Part shown: positions 22,959 through 29,043 of the stretch, one piece after another
Position numbering within the stretch: position 1 is the stretch's first letter
How the letters are laid out: each line of letters starts with the position of its first letter
Notes under the pieces: generated by a model
Database searches by the model: none
The model's input: the letters and a program-made list of their open reading frames with translations, nothing else
What the model was told of the DNA's origin: nothing
Made by a program: the position numbers and the translations under genes
DNA from: a virus
Length of the DNA stretch: 33,264 nt
IMG/VR virus record: IMGVR_UViG_3300025417_000051
Coordinates: 1 to 33,264 of that record
Direction: 5' to 3' (one strand)

Positions 22959-23804
22959 TTATTTTTTAATAGTTGGGTAAAATTTATTTTTAAGCCCTAC
23001 TTTATTATATAGCCAATCATTTATATAATCAAGAGCAGATGGATAAATGTTATTTAATAAATCTCTGTGTATGCCATATACTTTAAAATTGGCACTATAT
23101 ATTCCATATAGTTTACTGGATAAACTATCGATATCTTTTTCCCACAAACTTGTTCCGATTGATTTTGATTTATAATTTACAAGTTGTTCTTTTATCAAAT
23201 AAGAATAAAATATAAATTCACTAGTATTAAATCCAATTTGGTTTTCATTAATAGTCTCAAAAAAAATATGCTTTAGAGAATCCATGGTGGTAGAATTTCT
23301 TATAAGACTTGCATCAATCACAAACGGAGTAAATGGTGCTAGTGTTTCTTTAATAGGATCAACATTAAATAATTTTGCGTAATGATTATTGGTATCACTA
23401 AATCCCGTAGCAGCCTCTTCTGACAGCACACCTGAACCTATAATATACTCAAACTCGTCTAGTTTAGTGGGTTTTACAAAGAAATTTTTACTATCTAATA
23501 ACACATAATTTTCTAAACATTTATAATATGCTAAGTGTGCAATTATAAATTTATGCCATTGTTGTGTTACCCAACCTGACAACAACTCATAATCTTTAAC
23601 ATCATTTGGTATGATAGCTGGATAAATTAATAATGTATGGTTTTTATAATAAGGGGCTAACCATTTGTACCAAAAATCAATATCAGGTTTATGTTCATTA
23701 ACTACAATCACGTGAACACAAGGTTCCACAAATTGTCCAATACTTTCTGCTTGTAATAGCATTTGTTGAAAATCTCTGTTACACACAATGGTAGCTAAAA
23801 ACAT
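22959..23804 (-). CDS. Glycosyltransferase-like protein, paralogue A
   Basis: This 281-aa protein begins MFLATIVCNRDFQQMLLQAE followed by VEPCVHVIVVNEHKPD, the beginning of a GT-A-like nucleotide-sugar fold. It resembles families annotated as DUF6492 (glycosyltransferase-like), an assignment from memory that needs checking. The centre has VLLDSKNFFVKPTKL (about residues 101-115), where GT-A enzymes carry DxD; only one Asp remains. It ends in YPSALDYINDWL...KNKFYPTIKK. It is a clear tandem paralogue of the next gene, sharing about ten conserved blocks. It follows that gene by about 10 nt with AAAGGTTC before the ATG. It may modify sugars on the host surface or virion. Confidence 0.75.
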   Translation of the reverse strand: MFLATIVCNRDFQQMLLQAESIGQFVEPCVHVIVVNEHKPDIDFWYKWLAPYYKNHTLLIYPAIIPNDVKDYELLSGWVTQQWHKFIIAHLAYYKCLENYVLLDSKNFFVKPTKLDEFEYIIGSGVLSEEAATGFSDTNNHYAKLFNVDPIKETLAPFTPFVIDASLIRNSTTMDSLKHIFFETINENQIGFNTSEFIFYSYLIKEQLVNYKSKSIGTSLWEKDIDSLSSKLYGIYSANFKVYGIHRDLLNNIYPSALDYINDWLYNKVGLKNKFYPTIKK

Positions 23805-23814
23805 TTTTGAACCT

Positions 23815-24615
23815 TTATTTAATATAGGGATAAACTTTATTGTTTAGCTGTACATGATTAGATAACCAATCATTTATAAAATTTATTCCAGTGGGATATA
23901 ATCTATGCAATATTTTTTTATCTAAACTATATACTTTAACATCATCTTCTCGTTGACATAACTTAAACTCTAACATGTTTATATCAGAATCTTTTATAGT
24001 TTTACTTATTTCTTTAGTATGTTTAAAATCATTAATTTCCTGAACATCTACCAAATATGTATAAAATAAAAATTCGTTCATTGGCAATGTCATATCTTTA
24101 AATAATACATCAGATAACCAATCAACATTAATCATTGACATATATTTTTGGTGTAACACAAAAGGAAATTTAGGTGCAATCGATTTACCTACAGGTGCTA
24201 CATTGAAATAATTTGCATAGTACTCATTTGTGAGTTTATATTTTTGAGTAATATCAACTAATTTTCCAGAACCAATTGTATTTTCAAAATCACTTAATTT
24301 AGTTGGTTTAATAAAAAAGTTATTGGTATGTAGCAACAAACAATCATCATCAATCTTACTAGCAATATTTACCAATAACTTTTGTATTTTTCTGCTATCA
24401 TATGCATTTTTATTTTTCAGCACAATAGAAGGTACCACAAGTAATTCATGATTTTTGTAGTAAGGACTCAACCATCTATAGTAAAAATTAACATCAGGCT
24501 CATCTTCATTAACAATGATAACGTGAGTGCAAGGCTCAAAAAACTTTTGAATGCTTTCTGCCTGTAATAACAATTGTGAAAATTCGTTATAACAAGTAAC
24601 TGTTGCTAGGTACAT
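23815..24615 (-). CDS. Glycosyltransferase-like protein, paralogue B
   Basis: I place the start at the ATG at 24615 (MYLATVTCYNEFSQLLLQAE), one base after the IscA-like stop. The longer reading from 24687 would overlap that gene by 71 bp and lacks similarity to the paralogue. The 266 residues match paralogue A block by block: EPCTHVIIVNEDEPDVNFYY, LSPYYKNHELLVVPSI, NNFFIKPTKLSDFE...IGSG, FNEFLFYTYL-like MNEFLFYTYLV, and LYPTGINFINDWL. The DxD-like position reads LLLHTNNFF, so even the single Asp of paralogue A is lost. One copy may be catalytic and the other structural, or both may use another metal site. Its function is inferred only from fold-like similarity. Confidence 0.75.
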   Translation of the reverse strand: MYLATVTCYNEFSQLLLQAESIQKFFEPCTHVIIVNEDEPDVNFYYRWLSPYYKNHELLVVPSIVLKNKNAYDSRKIQKLLVNIASKIDDDCLLLHTNNFFIKPTKLSDFENTIGSGKLVDITQKYKLTNEYYANYFNVAPVGKSIAPKFPFVLHQKYMSMINVDWLSDVLFKDMTLPMNEFLFYTYLVDVQEINDFKHTKEISKTIKDSDINMLEFKLCQREDDVKVYSLDKKILHRLYPTGINFINDWLSNHVQLNNKVYPYIK

Positions 24616-24616
24616 C

Positions 24617-24937
24617 TTAAACTCTAAAACTTTCTCCGCAACCACAACGGTCACGTTCATTTGGATTTTGAAATTCAAAGCCTTCATTTAGACCATTTCT
24701 CACATAGTCTACAGTCATGCCTTGCAAGTAAGCGCAACTTTTTGGGTCTACAAATAACGCACAGCCATTACAATCAAGTTTAATATCATGTTCTTGTGGA
24801 TCGTCAACATATTCCAATACATAGGCTAAACCAGAACAACCTGTGGTTTTGACACCTATGCGAATGCCTAAACCCTTGCCACGTTTGGCTAGTGTTTGTT
24901 TGATTTTGTTAATTGATTTTTCTGTTAGAGTTATCAT
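24617..24937 (-). CDS. A-type Fe-S cluster carrier (IscA/ErpA/HesB-like)
   Basis: The 106-residue protein has the A-type signature: KTTGCSGLAYVLEYVD with C34, and the C-terminal pair RCGCGESF with C98 and C100. These three cysteines bind the cluster in IscA, ErpA and SufA. The length (105-110 aa) is typical and no domain is missing. In cells these proteins carry Fe-S clusters to apo-enzymes. In a phage the protein probably supports host or phage Fe-S enzymes during infection; the client is unknown. An exact TATAAATA box ends 5 nt before the ATG, and no Shine-Dalgarno is seen. Downstream genes (glycosyltransferase-like B and A, nuclease) follow with gaps of 1 to 10 nt. Confidence 0.9.
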   Translation of the reverse strand: MITLTEKSINKIKQTLAKRGKGLGIRIGVKTTGCSGLAYVLEYVDDPQEHDIKLDCNGCALFVDPKSCAYLQGMTVDYVRNGLNEGFEFQNPNERDRCGCGESFRV

Positions 24938-24942
24938 TCATA

Positions 24943-24950
24943 TATTTATA
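24943..24950 (-). promoter_or_regulatory. Exact TATAAATA box of the IscA-like gene
   Basis: TATAAATA ends 5 nt before the ATG at 24937 and lies at the stop of the truncated SGNH-like gene. No Shine-Dalgarno is visible. Confidence 0.55.
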
Positions 24951-24951
24951 A

Positions 24952-25200
24952 TCATAAACCCCAACGATTTTTAATTATGTCGTAATAATGATTTGCCAAA
25001 TATACTTGACCTTCTGGTCGTTGTTTTATTGCCTCATCTATTTGAATTCTTATACCACCATTGCTACATCCTTGGCGTGCATAGTTTTCTAGATTCCAAC
25101 CTAATTTATTTGCTAAAACTTCACTCCAACTTGTGCCTGCATATTGTGGTTTATTACTAGGTGCACTAAAACTACAACCACAAACTATAAGTTTCTTCAT
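24952..25200 (-). CDS. Truncated SGNH-hydrolase-like N-terminal fragment
   Basis: The 82 residues MKKLIVCGCSFSAPSNKPQY...SWSEVLANKLGWNLENYARQGCSNGGIR match the opening of phage SGNH/GDSL-like hydrolases: a GCSFS block I, with the nucleophile Ser after Cys, and a block II Gly in ARQGCSNGG. Full proteins of this type are about 200-300 aa and add a block III Asn and a block V Asp-x-x-His. Here the frame ends after NHYYDIIKNRWGL, and the IscA-like promoter and gene follow within 15 nt. The rest appears to have been lost, perhaps when the IscA-like gene was inserted. It could be a non-catalytic remnant or a small functional protein. Confidence 0.6.
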   Translation of the reverse strand: MKKLIVCGCSFSAPSNKPQYAGTSWSEVLANKLGWNLENYARQGCSNGGIRIQIDEAIKQRPEGQVYLANHYYDIIKNRWGL

Positions 25201-25202
25201 AT

Positions 25203-25538
25203 TTATTTCATTGCACGTTGAGCCATTTGGTGTACTACTTTTTTATCGTCCTCTGGAGCTGGAGGAGGTTCAGTGGTATTGTCAGTTTCAGACTGACCTT
25301 TGAAAATAATTTTGCCATCTTGAATGTTTGTAATAACATTACTTAGTGGTGGGGTTTTTATCATGACAAACAAATCAGAAGGATCTAAATTAATACCATT
25401 TAATTGTAGGTATTCTAAAAATTCTTCTGTTGTCCAATCTGTCTTGCCAGTACCGTTGTCAATATCGCTTTTTAGCTTATTGGCAAGTGCTGTAAGTTTG
25501 ACAGTCTCTGGGGGACTATCAAGTTCAAAGAGTAACAT
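25203..25538 (-). CDS. Uncharacterised 111-aa acidic protein
   Basis: The ATG at 25538 (MLLFELDSPPETVKLTALAN) directly follows the stop of the 236-aa gene by one base, so I prefer it over the upstream start at 25559, which would overlap by 20 bp. The N-terminal half forms a small alpha/beta domain ending in LFVMIKTPPLSNVITNIQDG, followed by an acidic Pro-rich linker (TEPPPAPEDD) and a short basic tail. No family is recognised. Coupling to the 236-aa protein suggests they act together, perhaps in capsid assembly. Confidence 0.7.
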   Translation of the reverse strand: MLLFELDSPPETVKLTALANKLKSDIDNGTGKTDWTTEEFLEYLQLNGINLDPSDLFVMIKTPPLSNVITNIQDGKIIFKGQSETDNTTEPPPAPEDDKKVVHQMAQRAMK

Positions 25539-25539
25539 A

Positions 25540-26250
25540 TTATCTCTTTGCTCTACCAACTCCGCCAGTTGGTTCTTCTTCTGGTTCTTCTGGAAAATTC
25601 AATTCAGGTTCTTCTACAGGTTCTTGTTCTGGTTGTTCAACTTCTTCTTCACCTGCTAATTCACCATCGTCAAATGCCTCTTCTTCACCTGCGCCAAATG
25701 CTCCTGCATCCATTGCTTGACCAGTGATACCATTTAATGCTGATTGTAAACCTGATTTAGTTTCTGTTACTGATGCTTGAAGGGCTGTTAATGCTTCGCT
25801 TACTTGACTGTTGAACTGTTCGGCTTCATTTGCACCAATTTCACTTTGAATACCTGTTGTTAATGCAGGTAATTCTTTAACTAACATGTCACTAACTTCC
25901 TCTAACATTTTTTGTACGCTGTCAACTAAATCTTGTGCAGCCAATACAACTTGTGACTTTTCAACTTCTTCATTTTCAACAACAATACGTGGTTGAGGAC
26001 GATTACGCAATTCATTATAGTGATGAACCAATGATTGCTCCATGAACACTAACTTCATGTATGAAGGAGATGTTTGTTCTTGGTAAAAGTTAACTGATTG
26101 TTTTGATTCTTTAATTAAACCGCGAACTTTATTAAGCATACTTTTTGTAGATGCCATTGGCATTTTTGCTACATTGAAAGGCATCTCATAGTGTTCTTTA
26201 AGTGCTTTTGTTGCACTATTTTTGTTGTTGTCAAGGTCGTGTAGTTTCAT
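25540..26250 (-). CDS. Acidic helical candidate scaffold/structural protein (236 aa)
   Basis: No named family is recognised. Residues 1-175 are predominantly helical with coiled-coil character (KSMLNKVRGLIKESKQSVNF, then QVVLAAQDLVDSVQKMLEEV). Residues about 186-230 are extremely acidic (repeated Glu/Asp with EEEVEQPEQEPVEEPE), ending in a short basic GGVGRAKR. Acidic helical proteins of this size are common as prohead core or scaffold components in T4-like phages, but this is inference from composition. A late box GATAAATAC lies about 28 nt upstream and a TGGAAT ribosome binding site precedes the ATG. The 111-aa gene follows after one base. Confidence 0.72.
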   Translation of the reverse strand: MKLHDLDNNKNSATKALKEHYEMPFNVAKMPMASTKSMLNKVRGLIKESKQSVNFYQEQTSPSYMKLVFMEQSLVHHYNELRNRPQPRIVVENEEVEKSQVVLAAQDLVDSVQKMLEEVSDMLVKELPALTTGIQSEIGANEAEQFNSQVSEALTALQASVTETKSGLQSALNGITGQAMDAGAFGAGEEEAFDDGELAGEEEVEQPEQEPVEEPELNFPEEPEEEPTGGVGRAKR

Positions 26251-26278
26251 AATTTTTATTCCAAAGAAATATATAAAG

Positions 26279-26286
26279 TATTTATC
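26279..26286 (-). promoter_or_regulatory. Late-promoter box of the 236-aa acidic protein gene
   Basis: GATAAATAC ends 28 nt before the ATG at 26250, with TGGAAT between. Confidence 0.6.
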
Positions 26287-26301
26287 AATAGTTATTAGAT
26301 A

Positions 26302-26811
26302 TTAAGGTTTTGCATTGAATCGGCTGGCTTGCCAAATTTTAGATTCGTACACATAATTTTCCAATTCTTTATTAATTCTACTACGAATTATCTTTTCCTC
26401 ACCTAATTTAGCCAAATATATCAATTTGTTATCAACATCTTTAGTTTTATTTGTTAAATTTTGATGTATTGCTATACTTGATTCAACACGTGTTAACTGA
26501 ATATCTAAATCTTGTATTCTTTTGGAATCCATAATTCTATTGCGTTTGTCGTAAGTACACCAAGTAACAGCATGTTTTAATAGATAAAAATAATTATTGC
26601 TTTCTGCTAAATCGTTACGTGTTACTAAATATCTACCATCAATTTTTTTAATGATATATTTGTTGTACAAACTATATGATCCATCGCTATTTTGAAGTAC
26701 TGAAAGGTCAGCTAATTTTTCAATTTCGGCAGGAGTAATTGTTCTCTCCAACTTGCTCATTATCTGTTCGGGAGAGAATTTTACTTTTTTACCGTTTTTC
26801 TTTTTAGCCAT
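26302..26811 (-). CDS. Basic helical protein of unknown function (169 aa)
   Basis: Lys/Arg-rich N-terminus (MAKKKNGKKVKFSPEQIMSK), a central beta pair (GSYSLYNKYIIKKIDGRYLV) and a C-terminal charged helical half (about residues 95-155) of coiled-coil type. There is no catalytic motif, cysteine pair or membrane segment. The start overlaps the end of the 152-aa gene by 8 bp, showing translational coupling. It is followed by a late box and the acidic 236-aa protein. The basic head suggests nucleic-acid or acidic-partner binding, which is only inference. Confidence 0.75.
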   Translation of the reverse strand: MAKKKNGKKVKFSPEQIMSKLERTITPAEIEKLADLSVLQNSDGSYSLYNKYIIKKIDGRYLVTRNDLAESNNYFYLLKHAVTWCTYDKRNRIMDSKRIQDLDIQLTRVESSIAIHQNLTNKTKDVDNKLIYLAKLGEEKIIRSRINKELENYVYESKIWQASRFNAKP

Positions 26812-27262
26812 CGCTTAATACCTCAAAATATATATTTTTTAACTCATCACTTGTATCTAAATATGCCGGGACTTTATCCCACATTGAATTAGTTTTAATC
26901 ATAGGTACTTGACTACAATCTTTGTACAATGCTCCTAATTCATTTATACCATCATAAAACACACTACTATGATGCACAGAAAATACAAATGACCAACAAG
27001 GATATGTGTTATCTTCTTCTTGGTCAAACAAAAATCCAAATTGTATAAACTCATCAAATCTAATATTTGATTTTACAGGGTTACCTAATACGTCAGGTTG
27101 ACTGCGTAATGATATTGCCTGTACAATTGTGTCAAAATTACATTGTGTGTTACGTTTTTGTATCCACTCTTGCAATAAATCTTCACGTTCAGGCTTACCC
27201 CTATTACGAATATTCGTAACAGTAATATCAAATAGTGTATAGCATTTAATTCGTTGATCCAT
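26804..27262 (-). CDS. Conserved-looking 152-aa protein of unknown function
   Basis: The protein starts MDQRIKCYTLFDITVTNIRN and contains FDEFIQFGFLFDQEEDNTYPCWSF-like aromatic strands, so it is a compact alpha/beta domain. I have an impression that proteins with this opening recur in T4-like phages, but I cannot name a function. It follows the strong terminator at 27281-27307. The octamer GTTAAATA, one change from the late box, ends 4 nt before its ATG. It overlaps the 169-aa gene by 8 bp, so the two form a coupled pair. Confidence 0.78.
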   Translation of the reverse strand: MDQRIKCYTLFDITVTNIRNRGKPEREDLLQEWIQKRNTQCNFDTIVQAISLRSQPDVLGNPVKSNIRFDEFIQFGFLFDQEEDNTYPCWSFVFSVHHSSVFYDGINELGALYKDCSQVPMIKTNSMWDKVPAYLDTSDELKNIYFEVLSDG

Positions 27263-27266
27263 ACAG

Positions 27267-27274
27267 TATTTAAC
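27267..27274 (-). promoter_or_regulatory. Possible degenerate late box of the 152-aa gene
   Basis: GTTAAATA ends 4 nt before the ATG at 27262. It differs from the family at one core base, but a terminator just upstream suggests a new start is needed here. Confidence 0.3.
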
Positions 27275-27280
27275 AGAGGT

Positions 27281-27307
27281 AAAAAAACCCTAGAAAATCT
27301 AGGGTTT
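27281..27307 (-). terminator. Intrinsic terminator after the 129-aa gene
   Basis: Minus strand AAACCCTAGA-TTT-TCTAGGGTTT with a run of seven T, 19 bp after the stop of the 129-aa gene. A perfect 10-bp stem. Confidence 0.9.
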
Positions 27308-27325
27308 CTTTATAACAAACTAAGA

Positions 27326-27715
27326 TTAGTTTGTGAATGTAGCTGTGTTTGATACTGCTGTAGTATTAGCAACACCACCTGCTGTCAATTCAGCATTGAT
27401 AGCTGTTTGTAATGTTGTGCTTGTCCATGCGCCGTATGGATATACAGCCATTGACAATGTATCAGGACCTGCAGTTGTGAACTCATATAAGTAAACTGTA
27501 GCTAACTGTTGTGTAGCTTGGATGATTAAGTTTACTTGTGTACCTGACAATGCACTTGAACCACTTGCTGTAACTGTGAAAAATTGTAGCTTTGGACCTT
27601 GTGGTTGTACTGTTGAACCTGAACTAACTGCGTTTGCACCGCTGTTTGTATATGCTGCCGCATCTAAATGTAATACTGGTAGTAAGTCACCATTAACTCT
27701 TGTAAATTGTGCCAT
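27326..27715 (-). CDS. Small beta-rich candidate virion protein in its own transcription unit (129 aa)
   Basis: The 129-residue protein (MAQFTRVNGDLLPVLHLDAA...) is rich in Thr/Ala/Val/Ser, with almost no charge after residue 20, no cysteine and no membrane helix. It looks like a phage surface or decoration protein. It is flanked by a late promoter (CATAAATA), a 5' leader with a GAAGC/GCTTC hairpin, a strong ribosome binding site (AAGGAATG) and a clear intrinsic terminator. Such an isolated, well-equipped unit implies high late expression. The head versus tail location is unknown. Confidence 0.75.
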   Translation of the reverse strand: MAQFTRVNGDLLPVLHLDAAAYTNSGANAVSSGSTVQPQGPKLQFFTVTASGSSALSGTQVNLIIQATQQLATVYLYEFTTAGPDTLSMAVYPYGAWTSTTLQTAINAELTAGGVANTTAVSNTATFTN

Positions 27716-27737
27716 TTTGACATTCCTTAAATATGTT

Positions 27738-27752
27738 GAAGCCTACTGCTTC
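27738..27752 (-). promoter_or_regulatory. Leader hairpin of the 129-aa gene
   Basis: GAAGC-AGTAG-GCTTC in the 5' leader, just downstream of the late box and upstream of AAGGAATG. It is likely near the 5' end of the mRNA, where it could protect it from decay. Confidence 0.5.
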
Positions 27753-27759
27753 ATATATT

Positions 27760-27767
27760 TATTTATG
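27760..27767 (-). promoter_or_regulatory. Late-promoter box of the 129-aa gene
   Basis: CATAAATA (with an overlapping AATAAATA at 27756-27763) lies about 44 nt before the ATG at 27715. Confidence 0.6.
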
Positions 27768-27794
27768 CCAATTGAAAAAAAATGTTGGTTTTGG

Positions 27795-29042
27795 TTATCT
27801 ACTGCCAAAGTTTTGACGGCTAAAGCCCATTCTGTCTACATATTTGTATCCGTTAGCAACAAAGCCTTCTTGTCCTTTAGTACCATCATCTAATGAACCC
27901 TGTACTGGGCTGGCTTCTGCGGCTTTGTTTAGTTGATTTAATATCTCAGTTTTTAACTGATACACAGCAATCCATATATGCATCAATGCATCTACGCCGG
28001 CTTTGTTTGCAGGAATATGTCCTGGATATTCTTTTCCTGTTTTCTTGTCAGTATAACCTGTTAATAGTTTTTGTTTCATTGGACCTGTTAATGGTCTTGA
28101 CTCAATGAAGTCATAAAAACCCTGTGTTAAATTATTCAAGTTACCATCACGTATTTTCTTATTAAAATAAACACCAATTAAGTTGTTTGCAAATGTGCTA
28201 GGATTAATTCCCAAGTAACTTGTGTCTAACAGTTTATCTAATGCAGGGCCATACTTGGCCAATTCTGATTTAAGATGTGCTATTTCAGCTTTAGGAACTT
28301 GAATCTTAGGTGTTTGTGGCATTTTGCTAGGTAATATAGCAACATCAGAATTATTCTTTAATCCACCTAACTCACCATTTAATGATACTGCTAAATCGGT
28401 AGCATGTACTTTTTCCCCTGCGGCTGTCATTTGTGTTGCTTTTTCTGCGGCATCAGCTTGAATATACTGATGTACTGCAATACCTGCAGTTTTTCCTGCT
28501 AACTCATGCCCAATTTCACTATTTGCTTGTACTGTGTATGTAATGCCGTTTGGATTGGCTTTGAAAATGTATAAACCATTTTGGTCTTTTAATGGCTGAC
28601 TAAACAATAAGTCACCCCAATAATATCCCTTTGTGCCTTTACTTGACTTTTCTAAGCCAGGCCATATTGTTGGAATAATAGATGCCAACCCACTACGCTC
28701 GACACCACGTGCTTTATCGTATTCAATAAATTGTTCAGGGCTATAAATTGCACGACCTGAACCATCAGGCTTATTAAACATATGCTTGTCGCTGATACTA
28801 AACTTACCATTAGTACCATGACCAAATATCAATGCAGGATATCCGTCCCACTTAATAGTAGCAGTTTGTGGCTTTTTAATAGTAGCCTCTACGGATTTTA
28901 ATGCATCTTGTACACCTGCAGTGCCTTGCAAGTATACGCTGTCTTCTAAGTGAGGGGCATGTCCGCCTGTAAAGGCTTCATTGATAACTGATAGGCTATC
29001 AATCTTAGCTTTAAGAATTGCTAATGATTCTGATAGATTCAT
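27795..29042 (-). CDS. Ligase/nucleotidyltransferase-like protein with capsid-targeting N-terminus
   Basis: I place the start at ATG 29042 (MNLSESLAILKAKIDSL), one base after the upstream stop. A longer start at 29096 would overlap that gene by 53 bp. Residues 17-23 (LSVINEA) form a gp21-type site INE/A, so the first 22 residues look like a capsid-targeting peptide. The motif TIKWDGYPALIFG (K-W-D-G, about residues 63-75) matches motif I (KxDG) of ATP-dependent DNA/RNA ligases and capping enzymes, where Lys takes AMP or GMP. A following GKFSISDKHMF and a YYWGDLLFS block sit where motifs Ia and III are expected. Motifs IV and V are not clear, so activity is uncertain. The C-terminal ~170 residues form a helical domain. 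Confidence 0.72.
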   Translation of the reverse strand: MNLSESLAILKAKIDSLSVINEAFTGGHAPHLEDSVYLQGTAGVQDALKSVEATIKKPQTATIKWDGYPALIFGHGTNGKFSISDKHMFNKPDGSGRAIYSPEQFIEYDKARGVERSGLASIIPTIWPGLEKSSKGTKGYYWGDLLFSQPLKDQNGLYIFKANPNGITYTVQANSEIGHELAGKTAGIAVHQYIQADAAEKATQMTAAGEKVHATDLAVSLNGELGGLKNNSDVAILPSKMPQTPKIQVPKAEIAHLKSELAKYGPALDKLLDTSYLGINPSTFANNLIGVYFNKKIRDGNLNNLTQGFYDFIESRPLTGPMKQKLLTGYTDKKTGKEYPGHIPANKAGVDALMHIWIAVYQLKTEILNQLNKAAEASPVQGSLDDGTKGQEGFVANGYKYVDRMGFSRQNFGSR

Positions 29043-29043
29043 G

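Noticed and set aside
23815-24687. Longer start for glycosyltransferase-like B at 24687
   Set aside because: It would overlap the IscA-like gene by 71 bp, and the added residues have no counterpart in the paralogue. ATG 24615 fits.
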